64,000 nt of DNA, taken from contig NZ_CP047027.1 of NCBI RefSeq assembly GCF_009797025.1, positions 2,294,001 to 2,358,000 of the forward strand, read 5' to 3'. Of the stretch, positions 1 to 9,962 are shown piece by piece. The notes under the pieces are model-generated. The model had not been told where the DNA came from and did no database searches. It worked only from the letters and a program-made list of their open reading frames with translations. How positions within the stretch are numbered: position 1 is the first letter of the stretch; every line of letters begins with the position of its first letter. This DNA is from Cellulophaga sp. L1A9. Lineage in GTDB: Bacteria > Bacteroidota > Bacteroidia > Flavobacteriales > Flavobacteriaceae. Position numbers and translations under genes: made by a program.

Positions 1-1021
1 AGAAAATTACCACATAATTTTTTGCTGGTGCTAAAGCACTAAGCTTTTTTACTTCTTTCTCTGATTTCCACGTAATTTCTGGTGCTACTTCGCCTAATCG
101 CAACCTGTTATGTGCCTCAATTGTTTTTTTGATTGCTGTATTTTCTGTGGCAACCGCTAAGTTTTTAAGGTAGCTATTGTATATGTAATCAGATACGGTA
201 TTGTAATTGTAAGCTACCGCGGTATTCCACAACTCATTGTACACGTGAAAATTAAAATCAGCACCTAAATCACTAATTTGGGAGGAAACTCCATCTACAT
301 TTTTTATAACTTCTTTTTCTAATTCTTTAGGGTCAGAAAGCGTAAGTGGCAATGCTGTGAAAACGTAATTCGCTACTTTATCCGTCAGAAAAACAGAACT
401 TTGTAAAATAGAATCTTTAAAATCAATAGCTTTAAAGTAATTTTCTTTTTTACAGGTAACATAATCTGTTACAGTCTTATAGCTTTCTGGAATATAAGGC
501 GCATTTCCCAAAATAAAATGATGGGCTAGCAGGCCTTCTGATTTCGCTTCGTAAGTTTTTTGTATCCCTGCTAAGTGCTTTGTTAATGATTTAAACTCTT
601 TTTGATTTGTTTTCTGTGCTGTATAAAAGCTTATTATTTCTTTTTCTGCAGCATTGATTTCTTTCAAATAAGAATTTAAAACACTGTTTTCTTCTGATGT
701 TTTGTAGGTGACACCTTCATCAGTTTGGAAGTCCAAAACAATATCTTCTTTACCGTTGTAGATGACATCAAAATTATACTCTTCTTGTGGTACAGCATAC
801 ACCAATCGATACATTCCTGGTTCTGCATTTTCGGGCATATTTAGCGTAAACTTGCCAAATTTTATTGCGGTGTCTGCAGCGTAAGCCTGAGTGCCGGGTT
901 TTAATCGGTAAGCTATTAGGTAGGTGTAATCTTTGGCAGGGGTAAAGGTTCCTGATATGGTGTGTTGCGCGTTAACAGTTAATGCGAATAACGCAAGTAA
1001 TGACAAGATAATTTTTTTCAT
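1..1021 (-). CDS. TlpA/DUF4369-like thioredoxin-fold protein (partial, C-terminus outside window)
   Basis: The reading frame opens with ATG at 1019-1021 on the minus strand and runs off the left edge with no stop, so only about 340 residues are visible. It begins with a Sec signal peptide (MKKIILSLLALFALTVNAQ) and continues as a beta-rich domain of the DUF4369 type, then a helical, Lys/Glu-rich middle. The last visible residues (GEVAPEITW, then NYVVIF) match the entry into a thioredoxin fold, just before the expected CxxC motif. Such proteins in Bacteroidota are envelope thiol-disulfide oxidoreductases. The catalytic cysteines are not visible, so activity is inferred. It lies 31 bp downstream of mfd on the same strand. 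Confidence 0.7.
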   Translation of the reverse strand, partial: MKKIILSLLALFALTVNAQHTISGTFTPAKDYTYLIAYRLKPGTQAYAADTAIKFGKFTLNMPENAEPGMYRLVYAVPQEEYNFDVIYNGKEDIVLDFQTDEGVTYKTSEENSVLNSYLKEINAAEKEIISFYTAQKTNQKEFKSLTKHLAGIQKTYEAKSEGLLAHHFILGNAPYIPESYKTVTDYVTCKKENYFKAIDFKDSILQSSVFLTDKVANYVFTALPLTLSDPKELEKEVIKNVDGVSSQISDLGADFNFHVYNELWNTAVAYNYNTVSDYIYNSYLKNLAVATENTAIKKTIEAHNRLRLGEVAPEITWKSEKEVKKLSALAPAKNYVVIF

Positions 1022-1052
1022 ATTTCTAAATTTACAAAAACCACTCCAAAAA

Positions 1053-4000
1053 TTAATTTGTAGCTAATGTTTTTTCTTTTTCAAAGTGTTGTATTGCTAA
1101 GTAAGCTTTATCTAAGGAGTTAATATTTTCAAAAACTAAGAGTAATCGCAATCCGTTTCTCGTTTGCTTTTCTTTAATCTTACACAGTTTGGGGTGTGCT
1201 TGTACAAACTGCAATACCTTAGTAAAGTTAGCGCTTTGGTAAAAAGCAGATTGTTGGTCAGCGATGAAATACCCTATCATTTTACCTTGTTTCATTACTA
1301 TTTTTTCCAAACCAATGGCATTCGCAATCCATTTTATGCGAACAGAATTCAGTAAATCTTCTGCTTCTATAGGTAATTCGCCAAAACGATCTATTAGGTC
1401 TAATTCAAATTTCTTTAAGCCTTCTTCATCAGAAATTGTATTAAGCTCCGTGTACAGATTTAATCGTTCCGTAATATTATTGATGTAATCATCAGGGAAA
1501 AGCAGTTCAAAATCGGCATCAATCTGAGTTTCTTTTACAAATACTTTTTCGTGCGTGTGGCCTTCAATTTCTTCGTAAAGATCTTTAAACTCGTTTTCTT
1601 TAAGTTCATCAACGGCTTCTGCTAATATTTTTTGGTACGCATCAAAACCTATATCATTTATAAACCCGCTTTGTTCGCCTCCTAGAATATCTCCAGCACC
1701 ACGAATTTCTAAATCTTTCATGGCAATATTAAAGCCACTACCTAATTCTGTAAATTGTTCTAAAGCTTCAATACGTTTGCGAGCATCAGAAGTCATTACT
1801 TCATATGGTGGTGTTATAAAATAACAAAAGGCTTTTTTGTTGCTCCGCCCTACACGACCTCGCATTTGGTGCAAATCACTCAACCCAAAATTATTGGCAT
1901 TATTTATAAAAATGGTATTGGCATTTGAAACATCAAGTCCGCTTTCAATAATAGTCGTAGACACCAATACATCAAACTCTCCATTGATGAAAGCAAGCAT
2001 TAAAGTTTCTAATTTTTTACCTTCCATTTGTCCGTGTCCGATTCCTATTTTAGCATCTGGTACTAAACGCTGAATAAGTCCGGCTACTTCTTTAATGTTT
2101 TCTACGCGGTTATGAATAAAGAATACTTGTCCGCCTCGTTGAATTTCATAACTCACGGCATCGCGTATCGTTTCTTCCGAAAAGCGAATAACATCACTTT
2201 GGATAGGATACCTGTTTGGAGGAGCTGTATTGATAACCGATAAATCACGAGCAGCCATCAAACTAAATTGTAATGTTCTCGGAATTGGGGTTGCCGTTAA
2301 TGTCAGGACATCTACATTCTCTTTAATAGACTTTAATTTGTCTTTTACTGCAACCCCAAATTTCTGTTCTTCATCGACAATTAATAACCCTAAATCTTTA
2401 AATTTTACATTTTTGTTGACGAGCTGGTGTGTACCAATAATTATATCAACGTTACCTGCTGCTAAACGTTCTAAGGTGTCTTTTTTCTCTTTGGCAGTTC
2501 TAAACCTATTTAAATAATCTACTGTGACCGGCATATCTTTTAGCCGTTCTTTAAATGTTCTGTTATGCTGAAAAGCCAGAATGGTAGTAGGTACTAAAAC
2601 AGCTACTTGTTTTCCATTGGCAACTGCTTTAAATGCCGCACGGATAGCAACTTCAGTTTTCCCAAAACCTACATCTCCACAAATTAGACGATCCATTGGT
2701 CGCTCACTTTCCATATCTCGTTTGATATCTTCAGTCGCTTTACTTTGGTCTGGCGTGTCTTCGTAGATAAAAGAAGCCTCTAATTCGTGTTGTAGGTACC
2801 CATCAGGAGCATATTGAAATCCTTTTAGTGTTCTTCTTTTTGCATAGATTTGGATTAAATCAAAGGCAATTTTCTTAACTCTTGATTTCGCTTTTTCTTT
2901 TACTTTTTTCCAAGCACCAGAACCAAGCTTATATATTTTTGGTGGTGTGCCATCTTTGCCGGTGAATTTAGATATTTTATGAAGGGAATGGATGCTCACA
3001 TAAAGAATATCGCGCTCCCCATACACTAACTTAATGGCTTCTTGTTTTCTGCCTTCTACATCAATTTTTTGTAAACCTCCAAATTTTCCAACACCGTGGT
3101 CCATATGGGTCACATAGTCGCCAATATCTAAGCGAGTTAATTCTTTTAAGGTGATGGCTTGTTTTTTGGAATAGCCGTTTTTTAAATGGAATTTATGGTA
3201 CCGTTCAAAGATTTGGTGGTCTGTAAAACACGTTATTTTTAAATCGATATCTATAAAACCTTGAAAAAGTGAATACACCACTGTTTTGTAATGTACTTTT
3301 TTTCCAACTTCATCAAAAATATCATGAAAACGCTGTGCCTGTTGCTCAGAAGAACAAAAGATGTAATTGGTAAAGCCGGCTTTATCTTGTTCGTTTAAGC
3401 TATCAATTAGTAAATCGAACTTTTTATTGAAAGAAGGTTGTGGTCTTGTGTTGAAATTAATTTCGTGTGCTATTTCCTTTATGCCAGGATTTCCACCTAC
3501 AATCAAACTAAAGGCATCAAGTTCTTTTTTAAATAATACAGAATCTACAAATAGTGCTTTAGGTTCCGCATGTTTTATATCACTCGATAGTTTGCTAAAA
3601 GCTTCTTTCGCCTTTTCGAAAAAAGAATCTAAACGGTCTAAAAGCACCTCTAAATCACTGTTGAAAATTAGCGTGTTTGATGCAATATATTGAAGAAAAC
3701 TCTCTCTAGATTCATCTAAAAATTTGTTTTCTACATTAGGGATAATCGTAATTTTATTTAATTTCTCAAGCGATAATTGGGTTTCTACATCAAAAGTTCT
3801 AATACTTTCTACTTCATCGCCAAAAAATTCCAAACGATATGGTTCATCATTTGAGAAAGAGAATACATCTACGATACCACCGCGAACAGAAAATTCTCCA
3901 GGTTCCGTAACAAAATCTACCCGTTTAAATTTATATTCAAAAAGCACCTCGTTTAAAAAATCAAGCGATAAAGAATCTTCGATCTTTATTTTTAAAGTGT

Positions 4001-4430
4001 TTTTGTCGAGCTCTCTTCGGGTAACTACTTTTTCAAAGAGGGCATCGGGATACGTGACAATGACGGCAGGTTTCTTCCGCGAGTTAATTCGGTTTAAAAC
4101 CTCGGCACGTAGTAAAACATTTGCATTGTCTGTTTCTTCTATTTGGTAAGGTCTACGGTAACTTCCAGGGTAAAAAAGCACATCTTTCTCCCCAATCATT
4201 TGTTCTAGATCGTTCAAATGATAAGCTGCTTCTTCTTTATCGTTAAAAATTAGTAGGAAAGGCTCGTTGGCTGTCTTAAAAGCATCCGTCAATACAAACG
4301 ATAAGGAAGATCCTATAAGCCCTTTTATATTGATAATACCTTTCTCTTTTTCTAAATTGGAAATAGCGGTACGCAGTTTCTGCAATTGCGGAGACTGTTC
4401 GTAGAGTTGTTGAATGATTTTTTGGCTCAA
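1053..4430 (-). CDS. mfd: Transcription-repair coupling factor Mfd
   Basis: Mfd is an ATP-dependent translocase that removes RNA polymerase stalled at lesions and recruits UvrA. In order, the protein shows a UvrB-like N-terminal module, the RNA polymerase interaction (CarD-like) domain (TRLDIGDYVTHMDHGVGKF, about residues 440-460), a superfamily 2 motor with Walker A GDVGFGKT (about residue 590), a DEEQ box (about 690) and TATPIPRTL, and a C-terminal TRCF domain. Length, about 1125 residues, is normal. The frame is open to a TTG at 4448, but a TATATTTG promoter box covers 4446-4453, so the TTG at 4430 (protein SQKIIQQLYEQ onwards) is the more likely start. No ATG is available near the N-terminus. 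Confidence 0.95.
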   Translation of the reverse strand: MSQKIIQQLYEQSPQLQKLRTAISNLEKEKGIINIKGLIGSSLSFVLTDAFKTANEPFLLIFNDKEEAAYHLNDLEQMIGEKDVLFYPGSYRRPYQIEETDNANVLLRAEVLNRINSRKKPAVIVTYPDALFEKVVTRRELDKNTLKIKIEDSLSLDFLNEVLFEYKFKRVDFVTEPGEFSVRGGIVDVFSFSNDEPYRLEFFGDEVESIRTFDVETQLSLEKLNKITIIPNVENKFLDESRESFLQYIASNTLIFNSDLEVLLDRLDSFFEKAKEAFSKLSSDIKHAEPKALFVDSVLFKKELDAFSLIVGGNPGIKEIAHEINFNTRPQPSFNKKFDLLIDSLNEQDKAGFTNYIFCSSEQQAQRFHDIFDEVGKKVHYKTVVYSLFQGFIDIDLKITCFTDHQIFERYHKFHLKNGYSKKQAITLKELTRLDIGDYVTHMDHGVGKFGGLQKIDVEGRKQEAIKLVYGERDILYVSIHSLHKISKFTGKDGTPPKIYKLGSGAWKKVKEKAKSRVKKIAFDLIQIYAKRRTLKGFQYAPDGYLQHELEASFIYEDTPDQSKATEDIKRDMESERPMDRLICGDVGFGKTEVAIRAAFKAVANGKQVAVLVPTTILAFQHNRTFKERLKDMPVTVDYLNRFRTAKEKKDTLERLAAGNVDIIIGTHQLVNKNVKFKDLGLLIVDEEQKFGVAVKDKLKSIKENVDVLTLTATPIPRTLQFSLMAARDLSVINTAPPNRYPIQSDVIRFSEETIRDAVSYEIQRGGQVFFIHNRVENIKEVAGLIQRLVPDAKIGIGHGQMEGKKLETLMLAFINGEFDVLVSTTIIESGLDVSNANTIFINNANNFGLSDLHQMRGRVGRSNKKAFCYFITPPYEVMTSDARKRIEALEQFTELGSGFNIAMKDLEIRGAGDILGGEQSGFINDIGFDAYQKILAEAVDELKENEFKDLYEEIEGHTHEKVFVKETQIDADFELLFPDDYINNITERLNLYTELNTISDEEGLKKFELDLIDRFGELPIEAEDLLNSVRIKWIANAIGLEKIVMKQGKMIGYFIADQQSAFYQSANFTKVLQFVQAHPKLCKIKEKQTRNGLRLLLVFENINSLDKAYLAIQHFEKEKTLATN

Positions 4431-4445
4431 CTTAAAACTTTTGTG

Positions 4446-4453
4446 CAAATATA
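4446..4453 (-). promoter_or_regulatory. Promoter -7 box of mfd
   Basis: On the minus strand this reads TATATTTG, a perfect match to the Bacteroidota TAnnTTTG -7 element. It overlaps the longest possible mfd start and therefore argues for the inner TTG start at 4430. No good -33 element was found at the usual spacing. Confidence 0.55.
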
Positions 4454-4552
4454 ATCATACCACTTAAATGCATTGCGTTCATTTTTAATCAATATGAATC
4501 ACTTTTTGTCTTAAAAAGTAAAGAACTTAGTATTTCAATAAAAAAAGAGAAG

Positions 4553-5902
4553 ATGGCAAACAAGAAATTTGACGTATTTGTAATAGGTGGTGGTAGTGCA
4601 GGGCAAGCAACAGCAAAGACTTGTGCTGAAGCAGGTTTAAAAGTTGCAATAACGGAACGTAGAGATTATGGAGGTACTTGCCCATTAAGAGGCTGTGATC
4701 CTAAAAAAGCACTTTTGGCAGCTACAGAAGTTTTAGAATTCGCTAAAAATATGAATGGCAACGGAATTGTAAAATTGCCCAGATTACTCTGGAGCGATAT
4801 GCAAAAATTTAAAAAGAAGTTTACAAAGCCAGTTCCGAAAGCGGCAGAAGATAGTTTAAAAGAATTAGGAGTGATTACCTTTTCTGGAGCGGCTTCTTTT
4901 TTATCAGAAAACACCATCACTGTTGGCGATGAAGTTATTCAAGCCAATAAGTTTGTCATTGCCACTGGTCTTAAACCTCTAGCACTGCCTATTGAAGGCG
5001 CTGAGTATTTAGAAGAGAGTGACGATTTTCTAGACCTAAAAAAACTGCCAGAACATATTGTATTTGTGGGTGGGGGTTATGTAGGAATGGAGTTTGCGCA
5101 TATGGCAGCAAGAGCAGGAGCAAAGGTGACTGTTATTCATTCTCATGAAAGGCCTTTAAATAGTTTTGATCCTGATTTAGTAGATATGCTGGTTGAGTAT
5201 TCGAAAAAAATAGGAATTAAATTTCTGTTTAATGCGAAAGTAAATAAAGTTAAAAAAGGGAAAAAGAAGTTCAAAGTGTATTATGAGCAGAATGAAAAAA
5301 CAAAACATATAAAAGCAAGTATGGTATTTAATACCGCAGGTCGTGTACCTGCAATAGATACGCTGGACCTAGAAAATGCAAAAGTTTCTTTTAGTGAAAA
5401 AGGAATTGAAGTAAATGAATACCTTCAGAACACTAAAAACAAAAATGTATATGCTTGTGGGGATGTTACAGACCATGGATTGCCTTTAACATCAATGACA
5501 GGGCCAGAAGCTAATACTGTCTCAGCTAATATTATTGCGGGTAACAAAACGAAGGTAAATACACCCGTAATTCCTTCTGTGGTATATACCTTACCTAATC
5601 TTACCAGTGTTGGTTTAAGTGAAGAAGAAGCTAAGAAAAGATATAAAAATGTGCTGGTCAATTATGAGTCTGCAACTGATTGGTTTAATGCTAAGCGAAT
5701 AAATGCGCCTATATATGCTTATAAGGTTCTAATTAATGAACGTACAAAAGCAATTGTTGGTGCCCATATTATAGGTCCGCACGCAGGAGAAACTATCAAC
5801 TTATTTTCATTGGCTATCCGAAAAGAGATGACGATTGAGGACATGAAGGCTATTGTATTCACCTATCCTTCTTGGGGCTATGATGTAAATAGAATGTTAT
5901 AA
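4553..5902 (+). CDS. FAD-dependent pyridine nucleotide-disulfide oxidoreductase (glutathione reductase/Lpd-like)
   Basis: A 449-residue class I flavoprotein reductase. The N-terminal FAD Rossmann motif is GGGSAGQATA (residues 12-21), and the redox-active pair lies in GGTCPLRGC (Cys43 and Cys48, spaced as in glutathione reductase). A second Rossmann motif, VGGGYVGMEFA (about residue 170), binds NAD(P)H, and ACGDVT closes the FAD site. The C-terminal interface normally carries a catalytic HPTxxE; here the equivalent stretch reads YPSWGYD, so the His-Glu pair is replaced. It may therefore reduce something other than glutathione or lipoamide. It is divergent from mfd and convergent with the next gene (15 bp between stops). 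Confidence 0.85.
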   Translation: MANKKFDVFVIGGGSAGQATAKTCAEAGLKVAITERRDYGGTCPLRGCDPKKALLAATEVLEFAKNMNGNGIVKLPRLLWSDMQKFKKKFTKPVPKAAEDSLKELGVITFSGAASFLSENTITVGDEVIQANKFVIATGLKPLALPIEGAEYLEESDDFLDLKKLPEHIVFVGGGYVGMEFAHMAARAGAKVTVIHSHERPLNSFDPDLVDMLVEYSKKIGIKFLFNAKVNKVKKGKKKFKVYYEQNEKTKHIKASMVFNTAGRVPAIDTLDLENAKVSFSEKGIEVNEYLQNTKNKNVYACGDVTDHGLPLTSMTGPEANTVSANIIAGNKTKVNTPVIPSVVYTLPNLTSVGLSEEEAKKRYKNVLVNYESATDWFNAKRINAPIYAYKVLINERTKAIVGAHIIGPHAGETINLFSLAIRKEMTIEDMKAIVFTYPSWGYDVNRML

Positions 5903-5917
5903 CTAGCAGACGCGACA

Positions 5918-6715
5918 TTATTTTGCTAATCGCTCTTTTAATTTAATAGCAGGGCCAGTGGCTCTGTTTTTAAATGCGTGATAAAAAGTAGATGTACATA
6001 ATATAACACTAGCGACTGCGGCTGTGTAAGCAATTATTGGATGAGAAGCTATCTGCCGAACATAGATAGCAATAAAAGCCCAAACAGCTACCAATGCAAA
6101 CTCGCGCATGTTTCGTTTGTAAGTAATTAATAGGTTGATGATGGTTGCTATGCCAATCATGATAATGGTCCACGTAGTTTCAGATAAGAATCCGCCTTTC
6201 CAGCCAATTTTTGCTAGATATGCGGTGACATTTGCAATCGTCGCTACAGTAATCCAGCCGCTATATAAACAAATCGGCCACCAAACAAATGCAATAACTT
6301 CTATGGGAGCATCCCAACGTTCCATATTTGTATCTAAAATGATTTTTATCAGAGAACCTAAGATTCCGAACATAATAAACACGGATAATGCAGTATAGCC
6401 GTAAACAAAAGCGAGTACCCAAAGTCCATTTAAAAGATTAGCGATAGCAAACCAGTACCCAGTTTGAAGAATAAAATCGGTTGATTTCGTACTAAAAAAA
6501 GCTCTTCGTATTTGAAAAATAGCATATCCTACAAGGGAAATAAAGATAATTCCCCAAATAGCAAACGCATAACCTGCAGGTGTAAACAGGTTTTCATATT
6601 GTTTGCTTATTTCACCAATAGTGGTATTGTTAAATTTTAAGGCTTGTGATACATAATTAATGATAATCACGAAGAGTACAGAGGCCGAGTTTAAAAGTGC
6701 TAATTTCTTTTCCAT
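5918..6715 (-). CDS. TspO/MBR-related tryptophan-rich membrane protein
   Basis: A 265-residue polytopic inner-membrane protein with about eight hydrophobic segments. It has features of the tryptophan-rich sensory protein group: FTPAGYAFAIWGIIF near residue 45, the NLLNGLWVLAF segment near 100, and the Trp-rich WWPICLYSGW near 150. It is longer than canonical five-helix TspO (about 160 residues), as are many Bacteroidota members. TspO proteins bind tetrapyrroles and are linked to stress and light responses; the substrate here is unknown. The ATG at 6715 places a positively charged start before the first helix. It appears to be a single gene with no operon partner. Confidence 0.7.
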   Translation of the reverse strand: MEKKLALLNSASVLFVIIINYVSQALKFNNTTIGEISKQYENLFTPAGYAFAIWGIIFISLVGYAIFQIRRAFFSTKSTDFILQTGYWFAIANLLNGLWVLAFVYGYTALSVFIMFGILGSLIKIILDTNMERWDAPIEVIAFVWWPICLYSGWITVATIANVTAYLAKIGWKGGFLSETTWTIIMIGIATIINLLITYKRNMREFALVAVWAFIAIYVRQIASHPIIAYTAAVASVILCTSTFYHAFKNRATGPAIKLKERLAK

Positions 6716-6773
6716 AAGATAAAATTAAGTGCCTTAAAATTTAGTTGTTAATGGAATCCAATATAAAATGGAC

Positions 6774-7427
6774 TTAGATAATAGGAGAAGCTGTGTCTAT
6801 TTTAAATATTTCGTCTTTCGAAATTGCATACACTTCATTTTCTTTAGTTGGCTGCAGTACAAATGTACCTGTAAATTCTCCAAAGGCGGGCAATATCATT
6901 TGATTCTTCGATTTAAAAAAGCAAGCCAGTTTTAAAAACTGTTTTCCGATGCCTTTTAGTTTTATAGCTGGATGAATATGTCCCGCGAAATTAAAATGTC
7001 CTTCGCGTTCTTCAGGGTGATGTGTAAACAAAAAACCTTGAGTTACAATTTCATTGATCACCTCAATACCTAAAGCTTCATATTTTAATGGTGAAATGAT
7101 ATCGTGATTTCCGGCAACTAGGAATAGTTTTGCTGCTGTTTTTGCTACCCAATCTTCAAATAAATTCCATTCTGCATTCAGCGAAGAATGAAATAAATCG
7201 CCTAAAAAGCAAATACTTTTAGGTTCAAATTGATTTACGATAGCCTCTAAGAGGGTGAAATTTTTCTGAATGGCTTTTTGTGGAACGGCAGCACCATGTT
7301 TTCTAAAGTGCGAGACTTTTCCAAAATGAATATCACTAACAACGAGTGTACTTCTTTCTTCCCAAAAAAGTGCACCCGAACAATGCAGGATAAACGTCTG
7401 ATTGTTTAATTGTATAGTTTCTGTCAT
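6774..7427 (-). CDS. pdeM: Ligase-associated DNA damage response endonuclease PdeM (metallophosphoesterase)
   Basis: A 217-residue calcineurin-like metallophosphoesterase. Metal ligands are visible in DIHFGK (about residue 32), GDLFHS (about 96), AGNHD (about 126) and GHIHP (about 169). Characterised homologues (the Pseudomonas putida MPE) are manganese-dependent single-strand DNA endonucleases found in the same repair cluster. Here it is the last gene of a four-gene minus-strand operon, 33 bp after the helicase. The cluster context makes the DNA repair role much more likely than a general phosphoesterase role. Confidence 0.9.
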   Translation of the reverse strand: MTETIQLNNQTFILHCSGALFWEERSTLVVSDIHFGKVSHFRKHGAAVPQKAIQKNFTLLEAIVNQFEPKSICFLGDLFHSSLNAEWNLFEDWVAKTAAKLFLVAGNHDIISPLKYEALGIEVINEIVTQGFLFTHHPEEREGHFNFAGHIHPAIKLKGIGKQFLKLACFFKSKNQMILPAFGEFTGTFVLQPTKENEVYAISKDEIFKIDTASPII

Positions 7428-7460
7428 TCATAACAAAAATAAGAAAAAGCGAAGTGCTTT

Positions 7461-9935
7461 CTACTTTTTAGTTAGAATTGCGGTCATACGTTTGATGCGA
7501 TCTGCTAATTTTTCACTAGACAGTTTTTCTCGCAATCTGTCTGTAATTATAGGGAATGAAAATGGTGTTGGTTTTTGGCACGCTTTCCAAACAATCTCTT
7601 GTTGTGCAATGCGCTCTAGCGCCAATCGTAAACGACCTTCTTCCAATTGGTGTTCAAACGTCTCCGTAAAGGCCTGTTGAAATAGTAAATTATCAGCCTC
7701 ATAATCTCTAAAGACATCAAAAAGCAGTTGTGAGCTGCTTTGTAAATGCTTCATTTTTATACCTTTATTCGGGTATCCTGTGAATACCATGCCACTAATT
7801 ACCGCAATGTCACGGAATTTTCTACGCGCCATTTCTGTAGCATTTAAACTTTTCTGTAAGTCACTCAGCATAAAGTCTGTGGAGAATAAATCATTGTCTA
7901 AAACCTGCTGTAGGTCTATCTCTTGATCCGAGAGTAATTCAAATCCGTAATCATTAAAAGCTAGCGAAAAAGTTATTGGTGAAAGCAAACTTATGCGGTA
8001 GCCCAAAAGGCTTCCCATTGCTTCGTGCACAAACCTACCTTCAAAGGGGTAAAAAATATGATGGTATCCATCGCGTGTTTTAAAGGTCTCAATTAAAAAT
8101 TCATTGGGTTTTGGAACAATACTTTCTTTGCGCTGTTGGGTAAATACGGGCTCTAGTGCGATTAGCTCTGGGCCTATTTCTTTTTTAGTTAAATGATTTG
8201 CCGATGCTTTGTATAATTCTTCACGCAGCAATTCGGACATTTGAGCAGAAAAAGTGAGTCGCCCACCCATCCAACTTGGTATTTTATTTGTCTTTTTAGT
8301 AGAATTTCGCACATGTACTTGCATGTCTTTTATTCTAATAAATTCTAGATTTCTTCCAGCAAATGTGAAAATATCTCCAGGAGATAATTTTGAAACGAAG
8401 AACTCTTCTATAGATCCAATAAAACCTCCTTTTTGATAGCGTACCTTTAAATTGGCATCGCTAACAATAGTTCCTATCTGAAAGCGATGCCGCATGGCAA
8501 TACCTTTATTATGGACTTTAAACTTGCCATCCTCTTCAATCTCAACTTTTTTATATTCATCATAAGTTTGCAAGCTTTGGCTTCCTAGGACTAAAAAATT
8601 TAGTAACCATTGCCATTGTTCTTTGGAGAGTGCTTGGTAGCAAAAGGTTTTAGTTACCTCCTGATAAATTTCATCCGGATAAAAGCCATCAGAAATAGCG
8701 AGTGTGGTGAGGTATTGAAGCAGCACATCATAACTATTTAGATACGGAATCCGGTCTTCTACTACCGTATGTTTCACGGCTTCTTGTAAAGCTGAAGCTT
8801 CAATAAGTTCTATAGCGTGAGTAGGTAAAAAATAAATGACGCTTTCTTTACCAGGTCGGTGGCCACTTCGTCCAGCGCGCTGTAAAAAACGAGCGACTCC
8901 TTTTGGGCCTCCAATTTGAATTACTGTTTCTACGGGGGCAAAATCTACCCCTAAATCTAAGCTAGACGTACAGACAACTGCCTTTAAGTTTGCATTACGG
9001 ATGGCTTGTTCTACCCAAAGGCGAGTTTCTTTATTAATGCTTCCATGATGCATGGCAATTTCGCCAGCATACTCCGGATGTTTTTCTAATATTTTTTGAA
9101 ACCAGATTTCGCACTGACTTCTGGTATTGGTAAATAGTAAGGTAGTTTTACTATTGTTGATGATGGGAATAATAGCTTCTAATAAATGCAAGCCTAAATG
9201 TCCGCGCCATGGAAAGGTTTCCATTTTTTTTGGGATGATACTTTTTACGGTAATTTTCTTATTAAGTTTTGCTTTTATTAGAACTGAATTTTCGAGTGCT
9301 TTTGAATCGGTACCCAATAACACTTCTCGAGCTTGATCTAGATTCCCTATAGTTGCTGATATGCCCCAGATTCTGAGATTTTTAGAAACTGTTTTTAAGC
9401 GCGAAAGGGCTAGTTCCATTTGCACCCCTCTTTTGGTGCCTAACAGTTCATGCCATTCATCTACCACAATGGCCGTACAATCTTTAAATAGTTTGTCATA
9501 CCCTTTTGTAGCTAAGAGTAACTGTAGGCTTTCTGGGGTAGTTATCAATAAATCGGGCATTTGTTTTTTCTGAGCGGTCCGTTCTTTGGTACTGGTGTCT
9601 CCTGTTCTGATTCCTACGGTCATCTGTGTGCCCAAATCAGCCGCAACCCGTTCAGCAGATTGTCTAATCTCATCAGATAAAGCTCGTAGGGGAGTGATCC
9701 AAATAGCTTTTAATCCTTTTTTATGTTTGGTTTTATACGCGGGATTAGATTTTATATAATTTAGAATAATAGGAAACCAAAGGGCATAGGTTTTTCCACT
9801 GCCTGTAGGAGCGTTTAATAATCCGTTTTTACCCTGCAAAAAAGCCTTCCAAGTATCTTTTTGGAATTTAAAAGGTTTCCAATTGTTTTCTTGAAACCAA
9901 GTCTCGGCAATAGTATATAATTCGTCTCTATTCAT
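7461..9935 (-). CDS. Ligase-associated DNA damage response DEXH helicase (Lhr-core)
   Basis: An 824-residue superfamily 2 helicase of the Lhr-core type. Walker A is APTGSGKT (about residue 40), motif II is DEWH within VVDEWHELLG (about 165), then SATIGN, and motif VI is QRAGRSGHRPG (about 365). A winged-helix and Lhr-specific C-terminal region follows, including SWMGGRLTFSAQMSELLRE. Length agrees with Lhr-core proteins, which translocate 3'-5' on single-stranded DNA and unwind RNA:DNA hybrids. It is the third gene of the repair operon, 27 bp after the ligase. Confidence 0.92.
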   Translation of the reverse strand: MNRDELYTIAETWFQENNWKPFKFQKDTWKAFLQGKNGLLNAPTGSGKTYALWFPIILNYIKSNPAYKTKHKKGLKAIWITPLRALSDEIRQSAERVAADLGTQMTVGIRTGDTSTKERTAQKKQMPDLLITTPESLQLLLATKGYDKLFKDCTAIVVDEWHELLGTKRGVQMELALSRLKTVSKNLRIWGISATIGNLDQAREVLLGTDSKALENSVLIKAKLNKKITVKSIIPKKMETFPWRGHLGLHLLEAIIPIINNSKTTLLFTNTRSQCEIWFQKILEKHPEYAGEIAMHHGSINKETRLWVEQAIRNANLKAVVCTSSLDLGVDFAPVETVIQIGGPKGVARFLQRAGRSGHRPGKESVIYFLPTHAIELIEASALQEAVKHTVVEDRIPYLNSYDVLLQYLTTLAISDGFYPDEIYQEVTKTFCYQALSKEQWQWLLNFLVLGSQSLQTYDEYKKVEIEEDGKFKVHNKGIAMRHRFQIGTIVSDANLKVRYQKGGFIGSIEEFFVSKLSPGDIFTFAGRNLEFIRIKDMQVHVRNSTKKTNKIPSWMGGRLTFSAQMSELLREELYKASANHLTKKEIGPELIALEPVFTQQRKESIVPKPNEFLIETFKTRDGYHHIFYPFEGRFVHEAMGSLLGYRISLLSPITFSLAFNDYGFELLSDQEIDLQQVLDNDLFSTDFMLSDLQKSLNATEMARRKFRDIAVISGMVFTGYPNKGIKMKHLQSSSQLLFDVFRDYEADNLLFQQAFTETFEHQLEEGRLRLALERIAQQEIVWKACQKPTPFSFPIITDRLREKLSSEKLADRIKRMTAILTKK

Positions 9936-9962
9936 TGTACGGTTAGGGTACTGTAATTTGTC

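Noticed and set aside
3724..4149. A 141-residue open frame on the plus strand within mfd
   Set aside because: It is antisense to a strongly conserved part of mfd, is Ser/Thr/Phe-rich as shadows of Lys/Glu-rich genes are, and matches no family.
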